Assembly (NCBI RefSeq): GCF_007748095.1
Contig: NZ_CP036287.1
Coordinates: 3,720,001 to 3,784,000 of the forward strand
DNA: 64,000 nt
Origin: Engelhardtia mirabilis
GTDB taxonomy: Bacteria; Planctomycetota; UBA1135; GCA-002686595
Direction: 5' to 3'
In this document: positions 9,188 to 18,324 of the stretch, in pieces
How the letters are laid out: every line of letters begins with the position of its first letter
How positions within the stretch are numbered: the stretch's first letter is position 1
Translations under genes and position numbers: made by a program
The notes under the pieces: generated by a model
Told to the model about the DNA's origin: nothing
Database searches by the model: none
The model's input: the letters and a program-made list of their open reading frames with translations, nothing else

Positions 9188-9772
9188 TCAGTCCAGCGCC
9201 TCGCGCAGCCAGGCTCGTGCGAACTCCCACAGGTTGCGTACCTCCCGTTCCGGGAGACCCATGGCCTGGGCTGCCGCCGCACGCGTCAGGCCCCCATAGA
9301 AGCGCAGCTGCACCACCTCGGTCAGCCGTGGATCGATCTGCTCCAGGCGATCGAGTGCTTCGTCGAGCGCCATCAGGTCCAGGTCCCCGGCGACCTGGGA
9401 GGACGCCAATCCCTCGAGGGGCACCCGCTCGCCCTGCGGCTTGCGCTTGGAGGCCCGGGCGGCGCGAACTCGGTCCGTCAGTGCACTCCGCATGGCACGC
9501 GCCGCGTAGCGAACGAAGTGGCGACGGTCCTCCCAAGACTCCGGCGCGGCCCCGGCGATCCGCAGGTAGGCCTCATTGACCAGGTCGCTGACACCCAGGG
9601 TCGGCGTCGCCGGACCGCCACGCAGCATCGACCGGGCGACACGCTTCAGCTCGTCCGCAAGTAGCTCGTAGACCCGCTCCTCTGCCCCCTGATCACCGGC
9701 TCTGATGCGGGCCAACAGGTGGGTCACGCGTAGGGTCTCGTCGGGCCTGTCCATCGGTCTTCGGTCGATCAT
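9188..9772 (-). CDS. ECF-type RNA polymerase sigma factor
   Basis: A 194-residue sigma-70-family factor of the extracytoplasmic-function type. Region 2 includes DLVNEAYLR and the RRHFVRYAARAMRSALTD helix. Region 4 ends with the helix-turn-helix LTRAAAAQAMGLPEREVRNLW. The Ala/Arg-rich linker and spacing resemble the sigma factors often found beside Ser/Thr kinases in planctomycetes. No anti-sigma factor gene is adjacent; in such pairs the kinase is thought to control activity. It is the first gene of the operon with the kinase, two lipoproteins and metzincin, and may direct that operon's transcription. ATG at 9772 is used; ATG at 9754 is an alternative. Confidence 0.87.
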   Translation of the reverse strand: MIDRRPMDRPDETLRVTHLLARIRAGDQGAEERVYELLADELKRVARSMLRGGPATPTLGVSDLVNEAYLRIAGAAPESWEDRRHFVRYAARAMRSALTDRVRAARASKRKPQGERVPLEGLASSQVAGDLDLMALDEALDRLEQIDPRLTEVVQLRFYGGLTRAAAAQAMGLPEREVRNLWEFARAWLREALD

Positions 9773-10184
9773 TGATGCTGGGTCCTGCCCGCGAGCGACC
9801 GCTCCTTGCAGGTCGAGACTGGAGCGGTCAGCTCACCCCTAGAACGGATTCCAGCGATCCGTGGCCAAGAAAAACTTGGTTCCCAGAACTCGGCGACCAC
9901 ATGGAGTCACCGCCCCCTGCGTGTCGATCCGCGGCAGCCCAACCCGCCCGGCCAGCTCCGAATTCCACTGCGACACCTGGACCGGCAGGATCTCGTTCTC
10001 GGCCGCGATCTGGTGACTCGGGTTGCTGCCCTCGAGGGCCTCTCTCGCGACTCGCGCCTTGATCTCGGCGCCGCGCGTCCTGCGTTCCTGCTTCATCCGG
10101 ATTCCGATGCCCATCCTCCAGGCGCCACCAGCTTGGTTCTGTCCGCGAATCCGGTTGGCCAGGACGCCTCCCCGGCCGCACGGC
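9773..10184. other. Intergenic region holding an IS remnant
   Basis: About 410 bases separate the sigma-factor operon from the end of the RiPP operon. The part near 9773-9838 should contain the sigma-operon promoter; no clear motif was seen. The rest is largely a degenerate IS3-type OrfA (9839-10114). Confidence 0.5.
9839..10114 (-). pseudogene. Degenerate IS3-family OrfA transposase fragment
   Basis: A minus-strand reading frame beginning MGIGIRMKQERRTRGAE and continuing through EIKARVAREALEG, IAAENEILPVQVSQWNSEL matches the layout of IS3-family OrfA. That layout is a basic start, a K(A/R)KVALEAL helix, then the recognition helix xxNQISQWKxxL. After about 55 residues the resemblance stops. 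The frame then runs into unrelated sequence (GTKFFLATDRW) and a stop at 9839. No OrfB, no inverted ends and no frameshift signal are visible. I read it as a fossil insertion sequence at the boundary of the RiPP locus. The assignment is from pattern recognition only. Confidence 0.55.
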
Positions 10185-10206
10185 TCAGGCTCCCGCCGCG
10201 GGGAGG
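10167..10206 (-). terminator. Hairpin at the end of the RiPP operon
   Basis: CCTCCCCG at 10167-10174 pairs perfectly with CGGGGAGG at 10199-10206, with a 24-base interior able to pair further (GGC/GCC). It spans the stop codon of the last minus-strand gene of the operon. There is no U-tract, so termination is plausible but unproven. Confidence 0.35.
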
Positions 10207-11378
10207 ACCCGAGCACGGTGCGCGTCCATTGCGGCGACCAGGTGTTTGGAAGTCTCTCGGGCCACCTGTGAGAACCCGACCCCGGGGAGCCGCCCGGGCG
10301 GGAGCTGAGCAGCGAGCAGCGCGTTGGTGGATCGCCAGCGAGCCATTCCCGGCTCGGCCGCCTCTCCGGGAACGAGCATCGACGCCCCGGCACACGCCTG
10401 CGCGTCGATCGCCACGCCTTGCTCGTGCCGCGCGATCAACTCGTCGAGCCCACGCGCCAGGGCGCTGTCCGCCGCACAGAGCCGCTGCAACTCGACACCC
10501 TCCCAATCGGTCACGTAGTAGGCGTGGCCCAGGCGCACGAGCTGCAGCACGCGATCCCTCGCGACCGACCGCAGCTGCGCGCGCCGGGCGGCCCACCAGC
10601 GACGGAACTCGAGGCTTCCGAGGACCGGGCCGTGCAGTGCCCAACCGGCCAGGACATCGCCGCACGCCCACGAGAGCCCGAAGCACGCGATGCCCAGCCC
10701 GGCCGTCACTGCGACTCCACGCGCGCCACCTGGGCTGCCCAGCCGGTAGTGCGGAAGGGCGAACAGCCCCACAGCAAGGGCCGTCGCCAACCCCTCTTCG
10801 CCCGCCCACGTTGTGTCGCCTCCCACCAGCCGGAAGCACGCGAAGGTTGCCAGACCACGATAGAGCACCTCCTCGACCGCCGCCGAAAGCTGGACCTCGA
10901 GCCAGATCGACGTCGGCCCGTACCGCAGGCCGGCCCGACGGCTCGCTCGCATGCTGAAGGCCGCGGCCACGACCACGAGCACGACTGCAGCTTGGAGCGC
11001 GAATGGAATCGGGGCGCTCGCCCAGGCGTCTAGGCTCGACCGTCCGAGAACCGCCGCCTGGTCAGCGAAGTAGCACACGGCCCACAGCACCTTGTGGACC
11101 AACTCGCGCGACCCGGACCACGCAGCCGAGAGCAGCTCGCCGCGTGCCGTTCGCGTCGACCAGCCGAACAGGACCGACGCCTGCGCCCGCGCGAGGGGCA
11201 GACCGAGTACGAGCGAAGCGCCTTCTAGGAGGCCTCCGGGCTTCACGGCGGCCACCACGAAGTAGATCGCCGACCAAGACGCGACCAACGGCACCATCCC
11301 CCGCCGGTGCGGGTCGATCGGGCGCGTTCCGACCAGGATCTCGAGCGCCCGGAGGACTTGCGCCCATGGGACCGCCAC
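10185..11378 (-). CDS. CPBP-family intramembrane protease-like protein (1)
   Basis: Multi-pass membrane protein of about 397 residues. The CPBP (Abi/CAAX-protease) signature is present: AAVEEVLYRG gives the catalytic EExxxR pair (E169, E170, R174). Later membrane segments carry H210 (LPHYR) and H249 (WALHG), the expected motif 2 and 3 histidines. Relatives cleave peptides within the membrane and often process or give immunity to bacteriocins. About 120 soluble residues follow the membrane part and match nothing I know. The start is uncertain: GTG at 11378 is chosen because the gene upstream ends at 11398, and GTG at 11411 would overlap it. It is the last gene of the RiPP operon, and a processing or immunity role is inferred. 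Confidence 0.65.
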   Translation of the reverse strand: MAVPWAQVLRALEILVGTRPIDPHRRGMVPLVASWSAIYFVVAAVKPGGLLEGASLVLGLPLARAQASVLFGWSTRTARGELLSAAWSGSRELVHKVLWAVCYFADQAAVLGRSSLDAWASAPIPFALQAAVVLVVVAAAFSMRASRRAGLRYGPTSIWLEVQLSAAVEEVLYRGLATFACFRLVGGDTTWAGEEGLATALAVGLFALPHYRLGSPGGARGVAVTAGLGIACFGLSWACGDVLAGWALHGPVLGSLEFRRWWAARRAQLRSVARDRVLQLVRLGHAYYVTDWEGVELQRLCAADSALARGLDELIARHEQGVAIDAQACAGASMLVPGEAAEPGMARWRSTNALLAAQLPPGRLPGVGFSQVARETSKHLVAAMDAHRARVLPAAGA

Positions 11379-11397
11379 GCGCGGCTGCTCAGGTCCT

Positions 11398-12903
11398 CTA
11401 CCCAATGGCACCCCCTCGGAGAGCGAACCGGACCCGGCTGGGCCTCGCCACCGTGATCCAAACCCGCGCACTCGAGCCCGCGGTGGCGAGGATCGAGAGC
11501 CACAGGACCCAAGCAGGAAGCGGAGCCGGCTGGTGCGCCCGAAAACCCACCCCGCGACTCTCCGGCCACCACAAGAACCGGGTCAGTACCACGACGAGGA
11601 TCACCGACAGCCAGATCAAGACCGTACGACTCAGGCGAACCCTTCCCGAATAGGTCGCGAGGATCGCGAACGGGAGCAGATAGATCAGGTAGCGCCCCGA
11701 CATCCGCGTGCAGAAGAAATAGCCGGCAAGCCCCACGAGCAACACGAGGAAGGCCCATCCGTCACGCGAAGGGCCGAAGCGCGACCACCACGTCAACGCA
11801 GCGGCGCCACCGCAAGCCGTGAAGAGCACCGCACCCCAGACGCTCCAGCTTGCTCCGAGCAACGTGCTCGCTGCCTCGAACTCCCCGCTGAGCATCTGGA
11901 CGCCGGCCCAGAGGTTCGTCGCGTACCACGAGCCGACTTGCCCCAAGGGGTGTCCGGCTGCATTGCCCAGGAGCGACGCGCGCATCCAAGAGCTCCCCTC
12001 GGCGAGTTGAAAGACGAGACCGAGGGAAACGAAGGCCAACGCAACGCCGGCCAAGACCGCAGCGGCGCGGCCCAGAGCTGTACGGAACGCCGCCTTCCGA
12101 TCGTGGGTCGCAATCTGCCCCGACGGTGCCCCGGCCCCCGACGGACTCGCGGCGCAGACGGCGCCGCCCATGAGGCACAGCGCCAGGAACGGCGCCGCGA
12201 CAATCGCCTGCGGCTTCGTGAGCACCCCGATCGTGAGCGCCGCCCCAGCCATTGCCCAACGACCCCTTAGCCCGCACAGCATCACGCCGACCATCCACGC
12301 CATCGCCCACCCGTCGACCTGCTGACGCAGCCCCTCGTTGAGGATCGGCGCCGGCCCGCACCAGCCCCAGGCGAAGACCGCCAGCTCGCCTCGTCGGTCC
12401 GCGCCGAGCTCGCGCGCGACCAGCACCAGCCACCAGGCGCCGAGCAGGGCGAAGCAGCCCGACACGGCCGCATAGAGCCCGACAGCCACGCGCGTGTAGG
12501 GCCGCAGGGCCGGATCGAACAGAGCATGCACGCGCGTTAGGCCCGCCAGGACCCACATGAAGCCCGGGCCGTAGTTGGGGCTCAGCACGAACTCCATCCC
12601 CTCGCCAGGACGAAGCACTCCGCGGTCTTGGTCCGCAACCCGCTCGGAGGAGCCCGCCCGGTCGGCGCGCCAGGCCCGAACGTGCAGCGCACGGGCCTCC
12701 AGCTCCTGATCGAGCGGCCGACCGATGACGCCTGGTGTGCCGCCGTAGACGTGACCCAGTCCGCGCTCACGGATCGCTGACTGCCAGGCCACGAAGTGTC
12801 CGTGATCGACCAAGTCCAGCGCTCGCCAAGGCAATGAGGCCGCAGCCAGCCTCAGAAGCAATCCGACGCACAGAACCAGGACCCAAGTCCCCACGCGCCG
12901 CAC
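11398..12903 (-). CDS. GT-C-like multi-pass membrane protein
   Basis: About 501 residues with roughly ten hydrophobic segments. The first follows directly after a basic N-terminus (VRRVGTWVLVLCVGLLLRL). The first large loop contains DLVDHGHFVAW and later SPNYGPGFMW, which recall the acidic and Pro/Gly loops of GT-C glycosyltransferases that use lipid-linked sugars. VLTKPQAIVAAPF resembles the conserved segment seen in mannosyltransferase-like proteins. The family is not certain. GTG at 12903 is preferred because it gives a normal membrane-protein N-terminus and clears the stop of the upstream gene (12945); TTG at 12942 is possible. In the RiPP operon it might glycosylate the product or a lipid carrier, which is an inference. 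Confidence 0.6.
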   Translation of the reverse strand: MRRVGTWVLVLCVGLLLRLAAASLPWRALDLVDHGHFVAWQSAIRERGLGHVYGGTPGVIGRPLDQELEARALHVRAWRADRAGSSERVADQDRGVLRPGEGMEFVLSPNYGPGFMWVLAGLTRVHALFDPALRPYTRVAVGLYAAVSGCFALLGAWWLVLVARELGADRRGELAVFAWGWCGPAPILNEGLRQQVDGWAMAWMVGVMLCGLRGRWAMAGAALTIGVLTKPQAIVAAPFLALCLMGGAVCAASPSGAGAPSGQIATHDRKAAFRTALGRAAAVLAGVALAFVSLGLVFQLAEGSSWMRASLLGNAAGHPLGQVGSWYATNLWAGVQMLSGEFEAASTLLGASWSVWGAVLFTACGGAAALTWWSRFGPSRDGWAFLVLLVGLAGYFFCTRMSGRYLIYLLPFAILATYSGRVRLSRTVLIWLSVILVVVLTRFLWWPESRGVGFRAHQPAPLPAWVLWLSILATAGSSARVWITVARPSRVRFALRGGAIG

Positions 12904-12944
12904 CTCGGGCCGGCGGATCCCGATCGCGTCCGAGGACTGCAAAC

Positions 12945-14954
12945 CTAGGCCTCGGTCAGTGCCTCTCGGCCAGCCCTCGATGGTCGGCGCTCGAGCTCCT
13001 CGCTCGAGTTCGCGCCCCCACCGGGTTTGTCCTCCGGTCGCACGTTGAACTGGGGGGCGTCGAGTTCGTACTCGAACCTCGGCACCACGGCCTTGGCCCG
13101 AGGCAGCGCGAGCGTCAGCACCTGCTCGCCCTCGACCATCACCAGACCAAGCCCATCGAGCGCCGTAACTGCGGCGAGCACCTCGTCCCGCTCCCGCCCG
13201 ATGTCGCGCGCGATGCGGTCCACCGAACGGATCTCGTCCGCGGCGAGGAAGACCTCCATCTCCGGCCCCGAGAGCACGTACTGCTGCCGCGCCTTCGCGT
13301 CGCGGGCGTCCTGCACGAGCACCCAGCTCCGAGCGCGACGGAAAGTGAGCTCGGGCATCCAAGATCCCTTCTCCCACCTCGCCTGCCAACGACGTACCAG
13401 CTTGCGGAGCTCCGACTTGAGGCGCCTCGCGATCGGCGGGTGCTCGAGCTTGTAGCGGAAGTAGAACGCGAGGCGATTCAGATCCACTCCGTCGGACGGA
13501 AAGATGTGCGCGTACGCACGGTGTGACTGAACGTCCTTGATTCCGAACCTCGGCGCGTCGAAGTGCATCGGACTGAAGCGTTGCAGCATGAAGTCCCCAA
13601 CACCGCTAGGCGGCGCGAGGTGGTGCAGACGCTTGGTCAGTTCGGCCTGCTGCAGGTAGTCCTCTGGAACCTCGCCTGGAAAACCGCACAAGATGTTGTA
13701 GGCCACCTCAACACCGTACTCGCGGCAGAACTTCAGCAACTGCACGTTGCGAATGCCCGAGACCCCCTTGTCCATCAGCTCGAGCACGTGCGAACTCAGG
13801 CTTTCCACGCCCGGTTGAATCGCACGCACTCGGGCATCCCTGAGCTGCTTGACGTCGGCGCGACTGAGGTTCGACTTGGTCTCGTAGAAGAACTCCAGAC
13901 CCAGGTCCGCCTCCGCCAGAGCTGGGAGCAGGGTCCGGCGATATCCCTGACTGATGATATTGTCAGCCGCGTGGAACGTGAGCTGGCGATATCGATCCGC
14001 CAGGCCCAGCACCTCGTCCAGCACTCGCTCCGGGTCCTTTGCCCGGAACTTCATGTTGCCGCCATTGAGTCCGCAGAAAGTGCAGTGGTGCACCTCGCCC
14101 CACCAGCATCCGCGAGCACTCTCGAACATCAGGCCCGACACGCTTATCTGCTCACCGCGCGCATCGCGAACGCCCCGCACGGCGTCGAAGTACTCGTCGA
14201 AGAGCGGCGTCGGGGCTCCGTTCATGTCCTCCAAGCGCCCGGAGGTTGTGGCCCCCACGATCCCGCCGGTCGCGTCGCGGTGGATCAACTGCGGGGGGGC
14301 CTCGTCGGCCTCTCCGAGCGCCCATCGGAACGCATCCAGCCCGCCATCCTCCGCCTCGCCCTGAAACACGGCGTCGACCCAAGCAAAGGCGCGCATGACC
14401 TCATCCCCCATCTCACCCTCGACCTGCGCGCCCCCGAACAGGATGAAGGTCTTCGGCCGCAGCTCCTTGATCCGACGTGCGGCGGCGAGCGCCGGCACGA
14501 GCTGATTCACGCTACAGGTGAACGCGACGACGTCATAGCCGTTGGTCCGCCCCGCTACGTCCTCGATCAGCGCGGGCGCGCGCACGTCGCGCAGGTCTGC
14601 TATCCACTCGCGAAAGTCCTCGCCCAGGTAATCCTTGAAGCGGAACGACTCGCGGACGAGCGGCAACCACTTGTCCACCGCCTCGACGCCGGATTCACTC
14701 CGGCTCTCGGGAAACGCGGCCCTCGAGAAGACCCACTCGGCGGTGAAGGTCCAGAGCTTGCCGGAAGCAACGACGGCGTAGGCGTGCTGACCGAGCTCAC
14801 ACGCGAAGTCGACATTGGCGTGGATGACGTCAGCAGCCATGCCTCCACGCTCGAGCAGCGCCTTCAGAATGCCGGCGGGAAGGCTGGGACGAGCGCACTC
14901 TGCCCAGGGCATGACGACGACGGAGACGCGAGACGTATTCTTGGGCTGGATCAT
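12945..14954 (-). CDS. B12-type radical SAM RiPP-maturation enzyme (A)
   Basis: A 669-residue protein of the RiPP-maturation radical SAM protein 1 type (rSAM_ocin_1 group), thought to act as cobalamin-dependent C-methyltransferases on peptides. The N-terminal third is a cobalamin-binding-like Rossmann region (FTCSVNQLVPAL near 145, ILFGGAQVEGEMG near 171). The cluster motif is the unusual CX7CX2C, RGCWWGEVHHCTFCGLNG, with C283, C291 and C294. AIQPGVESLS and the C-terminal RFSPMHF segment are also family-like. The ATG at 14954 follows a 52-base gap. A clear paralogue lies at 23461-25440 on the opposite arm of the locus. Substrate inferred: the Cys/Asn-repeat precursor at 22433-22921. Confidence 0.85.
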   Translation of the reverse strand: MIQPKNTSRVSVVVMPWAECARPSLPAGILKALLERGGMAADVIHANVDFACELGQHAYAVVASGKLWTFTAEWVFSRAAFPESRSESGVEAVDKWLPLVRESFRFKDYLGEDFREWIADLRDVRAPALIEDVAGRTNGYDVVAFTCSVNQLVPALAAARRIKELRPKTFILFGGAQVEGEMGDEVMRAFAWVDAVFQGEAEDGGLDAFRWALGEADEAPPQLIHRDATGGIVGATTSGRLEDMNGAPTPLFDEYFDAVRGVRDARGEQISVSGLMFESARGCWWGEVHHCTFCGLNGGNMKFRAKDPERVLDEVLGLADRYRQLTFHAADNIISQGYRRTLLPALAEADLGLEFFYETKSNLSRADVKQLRDARVRAIQPGVESLSSHVLELMDKGVSGIRNVQLLKFCREYGVEVAYNILCGFPGEVPEDYLQQAELTKRLHHLAPPSGVGDFMLQRFSPMHFDAPRFGIKDVQSHRAYAHIFPSDGVDLNRLAFYFRYKLEHPPIARRLKSELRKLVRRWQARWEKGSWMPELTFRRARSWVLVQDARDAKARQQYVLSGPEMEVFLAADEIRSVDRIARDIGRERDEVLAAVTALDGLGLVMVEGEQVLTLALPRAKAVVPRFEYELDAPQFNVRPEDKPGGGANSSEELERRPSRAGREALTEA

Positions 14955-15006
14955 CGTTGCAAGACAAGGCTGTGATGCTGCGGACGAAGTGCGGGCCCCG
15001 CGTGCA

Positions 15007-15780
15007 TCAAACTCCGGCCACCATCGGGAGAACGAGTAGGATCGACAGGTTCGTAGCGCCGTGCAGTAGCCACGCCGGCAGAGCGCCGTAGCGCAGGTAG
15101 GCGAGGGCGAAAGCCAGCGCACCAAGGGCCTTGGGTACGCCGAACTGGATCCACGTCAGGGGGTCACTGGCCGGACCGGACTGAATCGCGTGGACCGCGA
15201 CAGCAATCGCGACGGAAGCGGCGACGGCTACAGACCTCTCCCCCGCTCGCCGGCCGAGCCCGAGTAGGAGCAGGAGCAGCTCGATCGGCATCCAGCGCAC
15301 GACGACGTCTTCCTGAATCGCCGCGCTGAGAATGCCGAGCACCGCCACCGCCGAGCGCTCAGGAGTTTCGAACAGTCGCGACCAGCCGACGCCCGGATCG
15401 ACACCGCACAGCAGCTGCAGAAGCGGGGTGGCCAGCGAGAGGGCGAGAGCAGCGGGTAGAATCTCGGTCAACACCGCGTGCGCCCGCATCTTCGGTGCGA
15501 CCAGCGCCGCTCTCAGTCCTCCGAGGCGGTGCAGCGCCAGGGAGAGCCCCACGGCTGAGACCACCGCCAGTATTGGGACCACGAGCGGCAGGATCGTCTC
15601 GACCAGCTCTCGCTTGCGCGCTCGCGTGATCTGCGGTGAATGCGCTTCGATGAAGAAGTTCGCCGTCAGCACCGACGATGCGCCGACCAACAACGAGCCG
15701 ACGAACACGCTGTAGATGGGCGGTGCGGTCGGCCCGGGAGGGGAGCTCCCGGAGACCGTCTGAATCGGCGGCGAACTCAT
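15007..15780 (-). CDS. CPBP-family intramembrane protease-like protein (2)
   Basis: A 257-residue multi-pass membrane protein. The glutamate-type catalytic motif appears as AAIQEDVVVRW (E157, D158, R162), with Asp where the second Glu is usual. H197 (AVAVHAIQ) and H240 with N244 (LLHGATN) match motifs 2 and 3 of the CPBP family. The ATG at 15780 shares ATGA with the stop of the preceding gene, so translation is coupled. CPBP proteins in bacteriocin and RiPP loci act in leader removal or self-protection. Which applies here cannot be read from sequence. A second, longer CPBP protein ends the same operon. Confidence 0.68.
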   Translation of the reverse strand: MSSPPIQTVSGSSPPGPTAPPIYSVFVGSLLVGASSVLTANFFIEAHSPQITRARKRELVETILPLVVPILAVVSAVGLSLALHRLGGLRAALVAPKMRAHAVLTEILPAALALSLATPLLQLLCGVDPGVGWSRLFETPERSAVAVLGILSAAIQEDVVVRWMPIELLLLLLGLGRRAGERSVAVAASVAIAVAVHAIQSGPASDPLTWIQFGVPKALGALAFALAYLRYGALPAWLLHGATNLSILLVLPMVAGV

Positions 15781-18302
15781 TCGGATCCCCCTGGCACCAC
15801 GAAAGACCAAGCGGGATGCGACGCTGCCGCGTCGAAGTCGTAGATGTGAACCTCGTCTAGTGGGCCATCGGGCGCGTAGTAATAGAGACGGTAATAGCCC
15901 GGCACCAGGCTCGTCTCGATGCGCCCATCGACGACCGTGTGCGGCGACCCTCCGCCGCCGCCTCCCGCAAGGACCGGGATCGAGCTCGGCTCGACCAAGA
16001 GACCCGACTCGTTCGCTATCACCGCCCGCCCGTCGGCCGGCGACCCGTCAACCAGGACGAGCTCGATCGAGACCTGGGTCGTCGCCGGCAGCGCAACGAC
16101 CAGCTCTTCACCGTCGGACGGCAGCGAGAGCCCCTCGAAGTAGGCCAGCGGTGCCTCACCGGCTCGACGGGGTGCCACCGCCAGGGCGATCGACGCCGTC
16201 GGAGGCACTCCATCGAGGCGTACCCGACCGTCCACGTCCGTCGATCCGCACGGCGTCAGGGTGCTGCCCGGCGGATAGGCGCCGCCCTCGCCGAAGTAGG
16301 CCAGCGCCACGTCGGCGCCAGCGACCGCTCGACCGTCCCTGTCCACAACCCTGACCGGGAGCGCGGTCTCGGCGCGGCGCATTCGCACGATGATCTCTTG
16401 CTCTGCCCGCCGCTCGAGATCCCACACGTCCGTCGGAGCGAAGCCCTTGGCGCTGACGGTGAGGTAGAGGTCGGACTCCGGATCAAAGGGGACCGTCAGT
16501 CGACCGTTGTCGGTCTCGAGCAGCCCCAGTCGCTCGAATGCAGCCGCGACGTCGTCGTAGAGATGCAGCTCCACCGAGCGGACCGGCGTCCCACGCTCGT
16601 CCACGACGAGCAACCGCAACATGTCGCGCTGCTCGAACTCGAAGTCCAGATCCGAGCTCCCGACGGCAACGCTCTCGTACAGCTTGGGCGTCACGTTGCA
16701 CCTCGGCCGCAGGCGGCTCCCGTAGGCCTTGACGGTCAGCTCCTCGGCGGCCGACGGGATGGCCAGCTCGAATCGCTCCAGCTCGGCCGGCACCCGAAAA
16801 CCGTAGCTCTTGCCGCGCAGCGGCCCAGCGCCGACGTCGACGACGATCGAGACGAACCCCTCCAAGCCCTCCGCCTTGCGGATCTCTCCGCTGATTGAGC
16901 CATCGATCTTCAGGACAGAGAGCTCGACTGTCACCGAGGCACCGGGCTCGACGGCAACCTCCGCTGTGGCGCTCGAGTAGCCGTCGTGCCGAACACCGAC
17001 CTCGATCTGTCCGGCCGCCGTGCGCACCCCTTCGAATGCGAAGCGACCGTCGGAGTCGCTCACCGTCTCTCGTCCGAGTACATCGAGCGCCGCCCGGTTG
17101 GAGGAGGTCCGGAGCCCTGACTCAGGGTGCAGGAAGGTGGTGGACGACACATAGACGTCGACGCCTTCGACCGGATCGCCGTCGTGATCGACCACGCGGC
17201 CCTCCACCCGACAGCCACCGCTGGCGGCCAGCGTTACGGGCCCCACCGGCGCACCCTCGAGCACCAACGGCTCCGATGTCACCGCGGTCTCTCCCTGGTC
17301 CAACACGGCGAAGAGGTGGAAGTCACCGGGCGGCAGGCGGTCGAATGCGAAGTTCCCATCGCCTGCGATCGTGGCGAACTCCTCGGCCACCGAAAAGTCG
17401 CGCAGCTCCGGTGCGTCGGCTCCCTCGTAGACGACGAAGACTGCGCCTCCCGTTGCCGGCGCACCCGCCGACGTGAGAACTTGCCCGAAGAGGGAGATGC
17501 CGGGCAGCAGGTCGACTTCGATCGTGTCACCCGCCTCGACCACGTGGACGTCGGCAACCCACGGCCGGAAGCCATCAGCGACGACACGGCACAAGTAGAC
17601 GCCCGGCTCGCCGCCCTCGAGTTCGACCAGCCCCGACGGCCCGGTCACTCCACGCAGGCTCCAGTCCGCTCGTGTTCCGGCAGGAAGGACGCCCGCGCGA
17701 CCGATGCCGCCCTCGAAGAGCACGACCTCGGCACCTCCCACCGGGACGCGCTCATCGCCAATGCCCGCACGCCCGACATCGACCCGTACGACTATTCCAT
17801 CAGCGAGCGCGACCAGGAGCCTGTGAAGCTCGCCCGCTCGAACCTCTACCCCGTCGAACAGCTCGGGAACGAAGCCGTCGGCGGCGGCCACGAGGCCGTA
17901 GGTTCCGGGCTTGATCCCATCGATCCGGAAGCGACCGTCCGAATCGCTGGTTCCTTCCCAACGATCGAAGAGCCCCGCCACCACGATCTTCGCGCCGGGC
18001 ACGATCTGTCCGTCGTTCAGGGTCGTCACCAGGCCCCCGACCGAGCCCCAGTCGATCTTCGACGCGCGCTCGTTCGAATCGGCCTCCACCCGTAGCGCAT
18101 CGATTGCCGCCTGCGGCACCTCCGCGAGCGGAACCGCAGTGGAAAGGACCACTCCCGGACGCGCGGCATCGACCCGATCGACCATCTCGCGCTCGGCGAC
18201 GCGGCGCTCGCGTTCCATGGCACCCAAGTAGTACCAGTTCAGGAACCCGAGCAGCGCTAGACCGACGACGACAGCCAGCAGGCGCCCCTGACTACCCTTC
18301 AT
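15777..18302 (-). CDS. Membrane-anchored protein with repeated carboxypeptidase-regulatory-like beta domains
   Basis: An 841-residue protein with one N-terminal membrane anchor (about residues 8-26, LLAVVVGLALLGFLNWYYL), the rest predicted outside. The body consists of several beta-sandwich units of the carboxypeptidase-regulatory-like type. Signature phrases recur: SDSDGRFRIDGIKPGTYGLVA, GDGNFAFDRLPPGDFHLFA, SDSDGRFAFEGV, STDVDGRVRLDGVPP. At least four units are recognisable. A Gly run (GGGGGG) near the C-terminus precedes the last stretch. ATG at 18302 is preceded by a purine-rich GGAG-type site. It lies between the ABC exporter and a CPBP protease in the RiPP operon. It could be a surface scaffold or receptor for the exported product, but no function is established. 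Confidence 0.75.
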   Translation of the reverse strand: MKGSQGRLLAVVVGLALLGFLNWYYLGAMERERRVAEREMVDRVDAARPGVVLSTAVPLAEVPQAAIDALRVEADSNERASKIDWGSVGGLVTTLNDGQIVPGAKIVVAGLFDRWEGTSDSDGRFRIDGIKPGTYGLVAAADGFVPELFDGVEVRAGELHRLLVALADGIVVRVDVGRAGIGDERVPVGGAEVVLFEGGIGRAGVLPAGTRADWSLRGVTGPSGLVELEGGEPGVYLCRVVADGFRPWVADVHVVEAGDTIEVDLLPGISLFGQVLTSAGAPATGGAVFVVYEGADAPELRDFSVAEEFATIAGDGNFAFDRLPPGDFHLFAVLDQGETAVTSEPLVLEGAPVGPVTLAASGGCRVEGRVVDHDGDPVEGVDVYVSSTTFLHPESGLRTSSNRAALDVLGRETVSDSDGRFAFEGVRTAAGQIEVGVRHDGYSSATAEVAVEPGASVTVELSVLKIDGSISGEIRKAEGLEGFVSIVVDVGAGPLRGKSYGFRVPAELERFELAIPSAAEELTVKAYGSRLRPRCNVTPKLYESVAVGSSDLDFEFEQRDMLRLLVVDERGTPVRSVELHLYDDVAAAFERLGLLETDNGRLTVPFDPESDLYLTVSAKGFAPTDVWDLERRAEQEIIVRMRRAETALPVRVVDRDGRAVAGADVALAYFGEGGAYPPGSTLTPCGSTDVDGRVRLDGVPPTASIALAVAPRRAGEAPLAYFEGLSLPSDGEELVVALPATTQVSIELVLVDGSPADGRAVIANESGLLVEPSSIPVLAGGGGGGSPHTVVDGRIETSLVPGYYRLYYYAPDGPLDEVHIYDFDAAASHPAWSFVVPGGSE

Positions 18303-18324
18303 ACCCCGCTTCTCCTCAATCTCC

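Noticed and set aside
13563..14975. 470-codon plus-strand frame opposite the B12-type radical SAM gene
   Set aside because: Antisense open frame caused by high GC; translation is His/Arg/Leu-rich without any domain, while the minus-strand protein has intact motifs.
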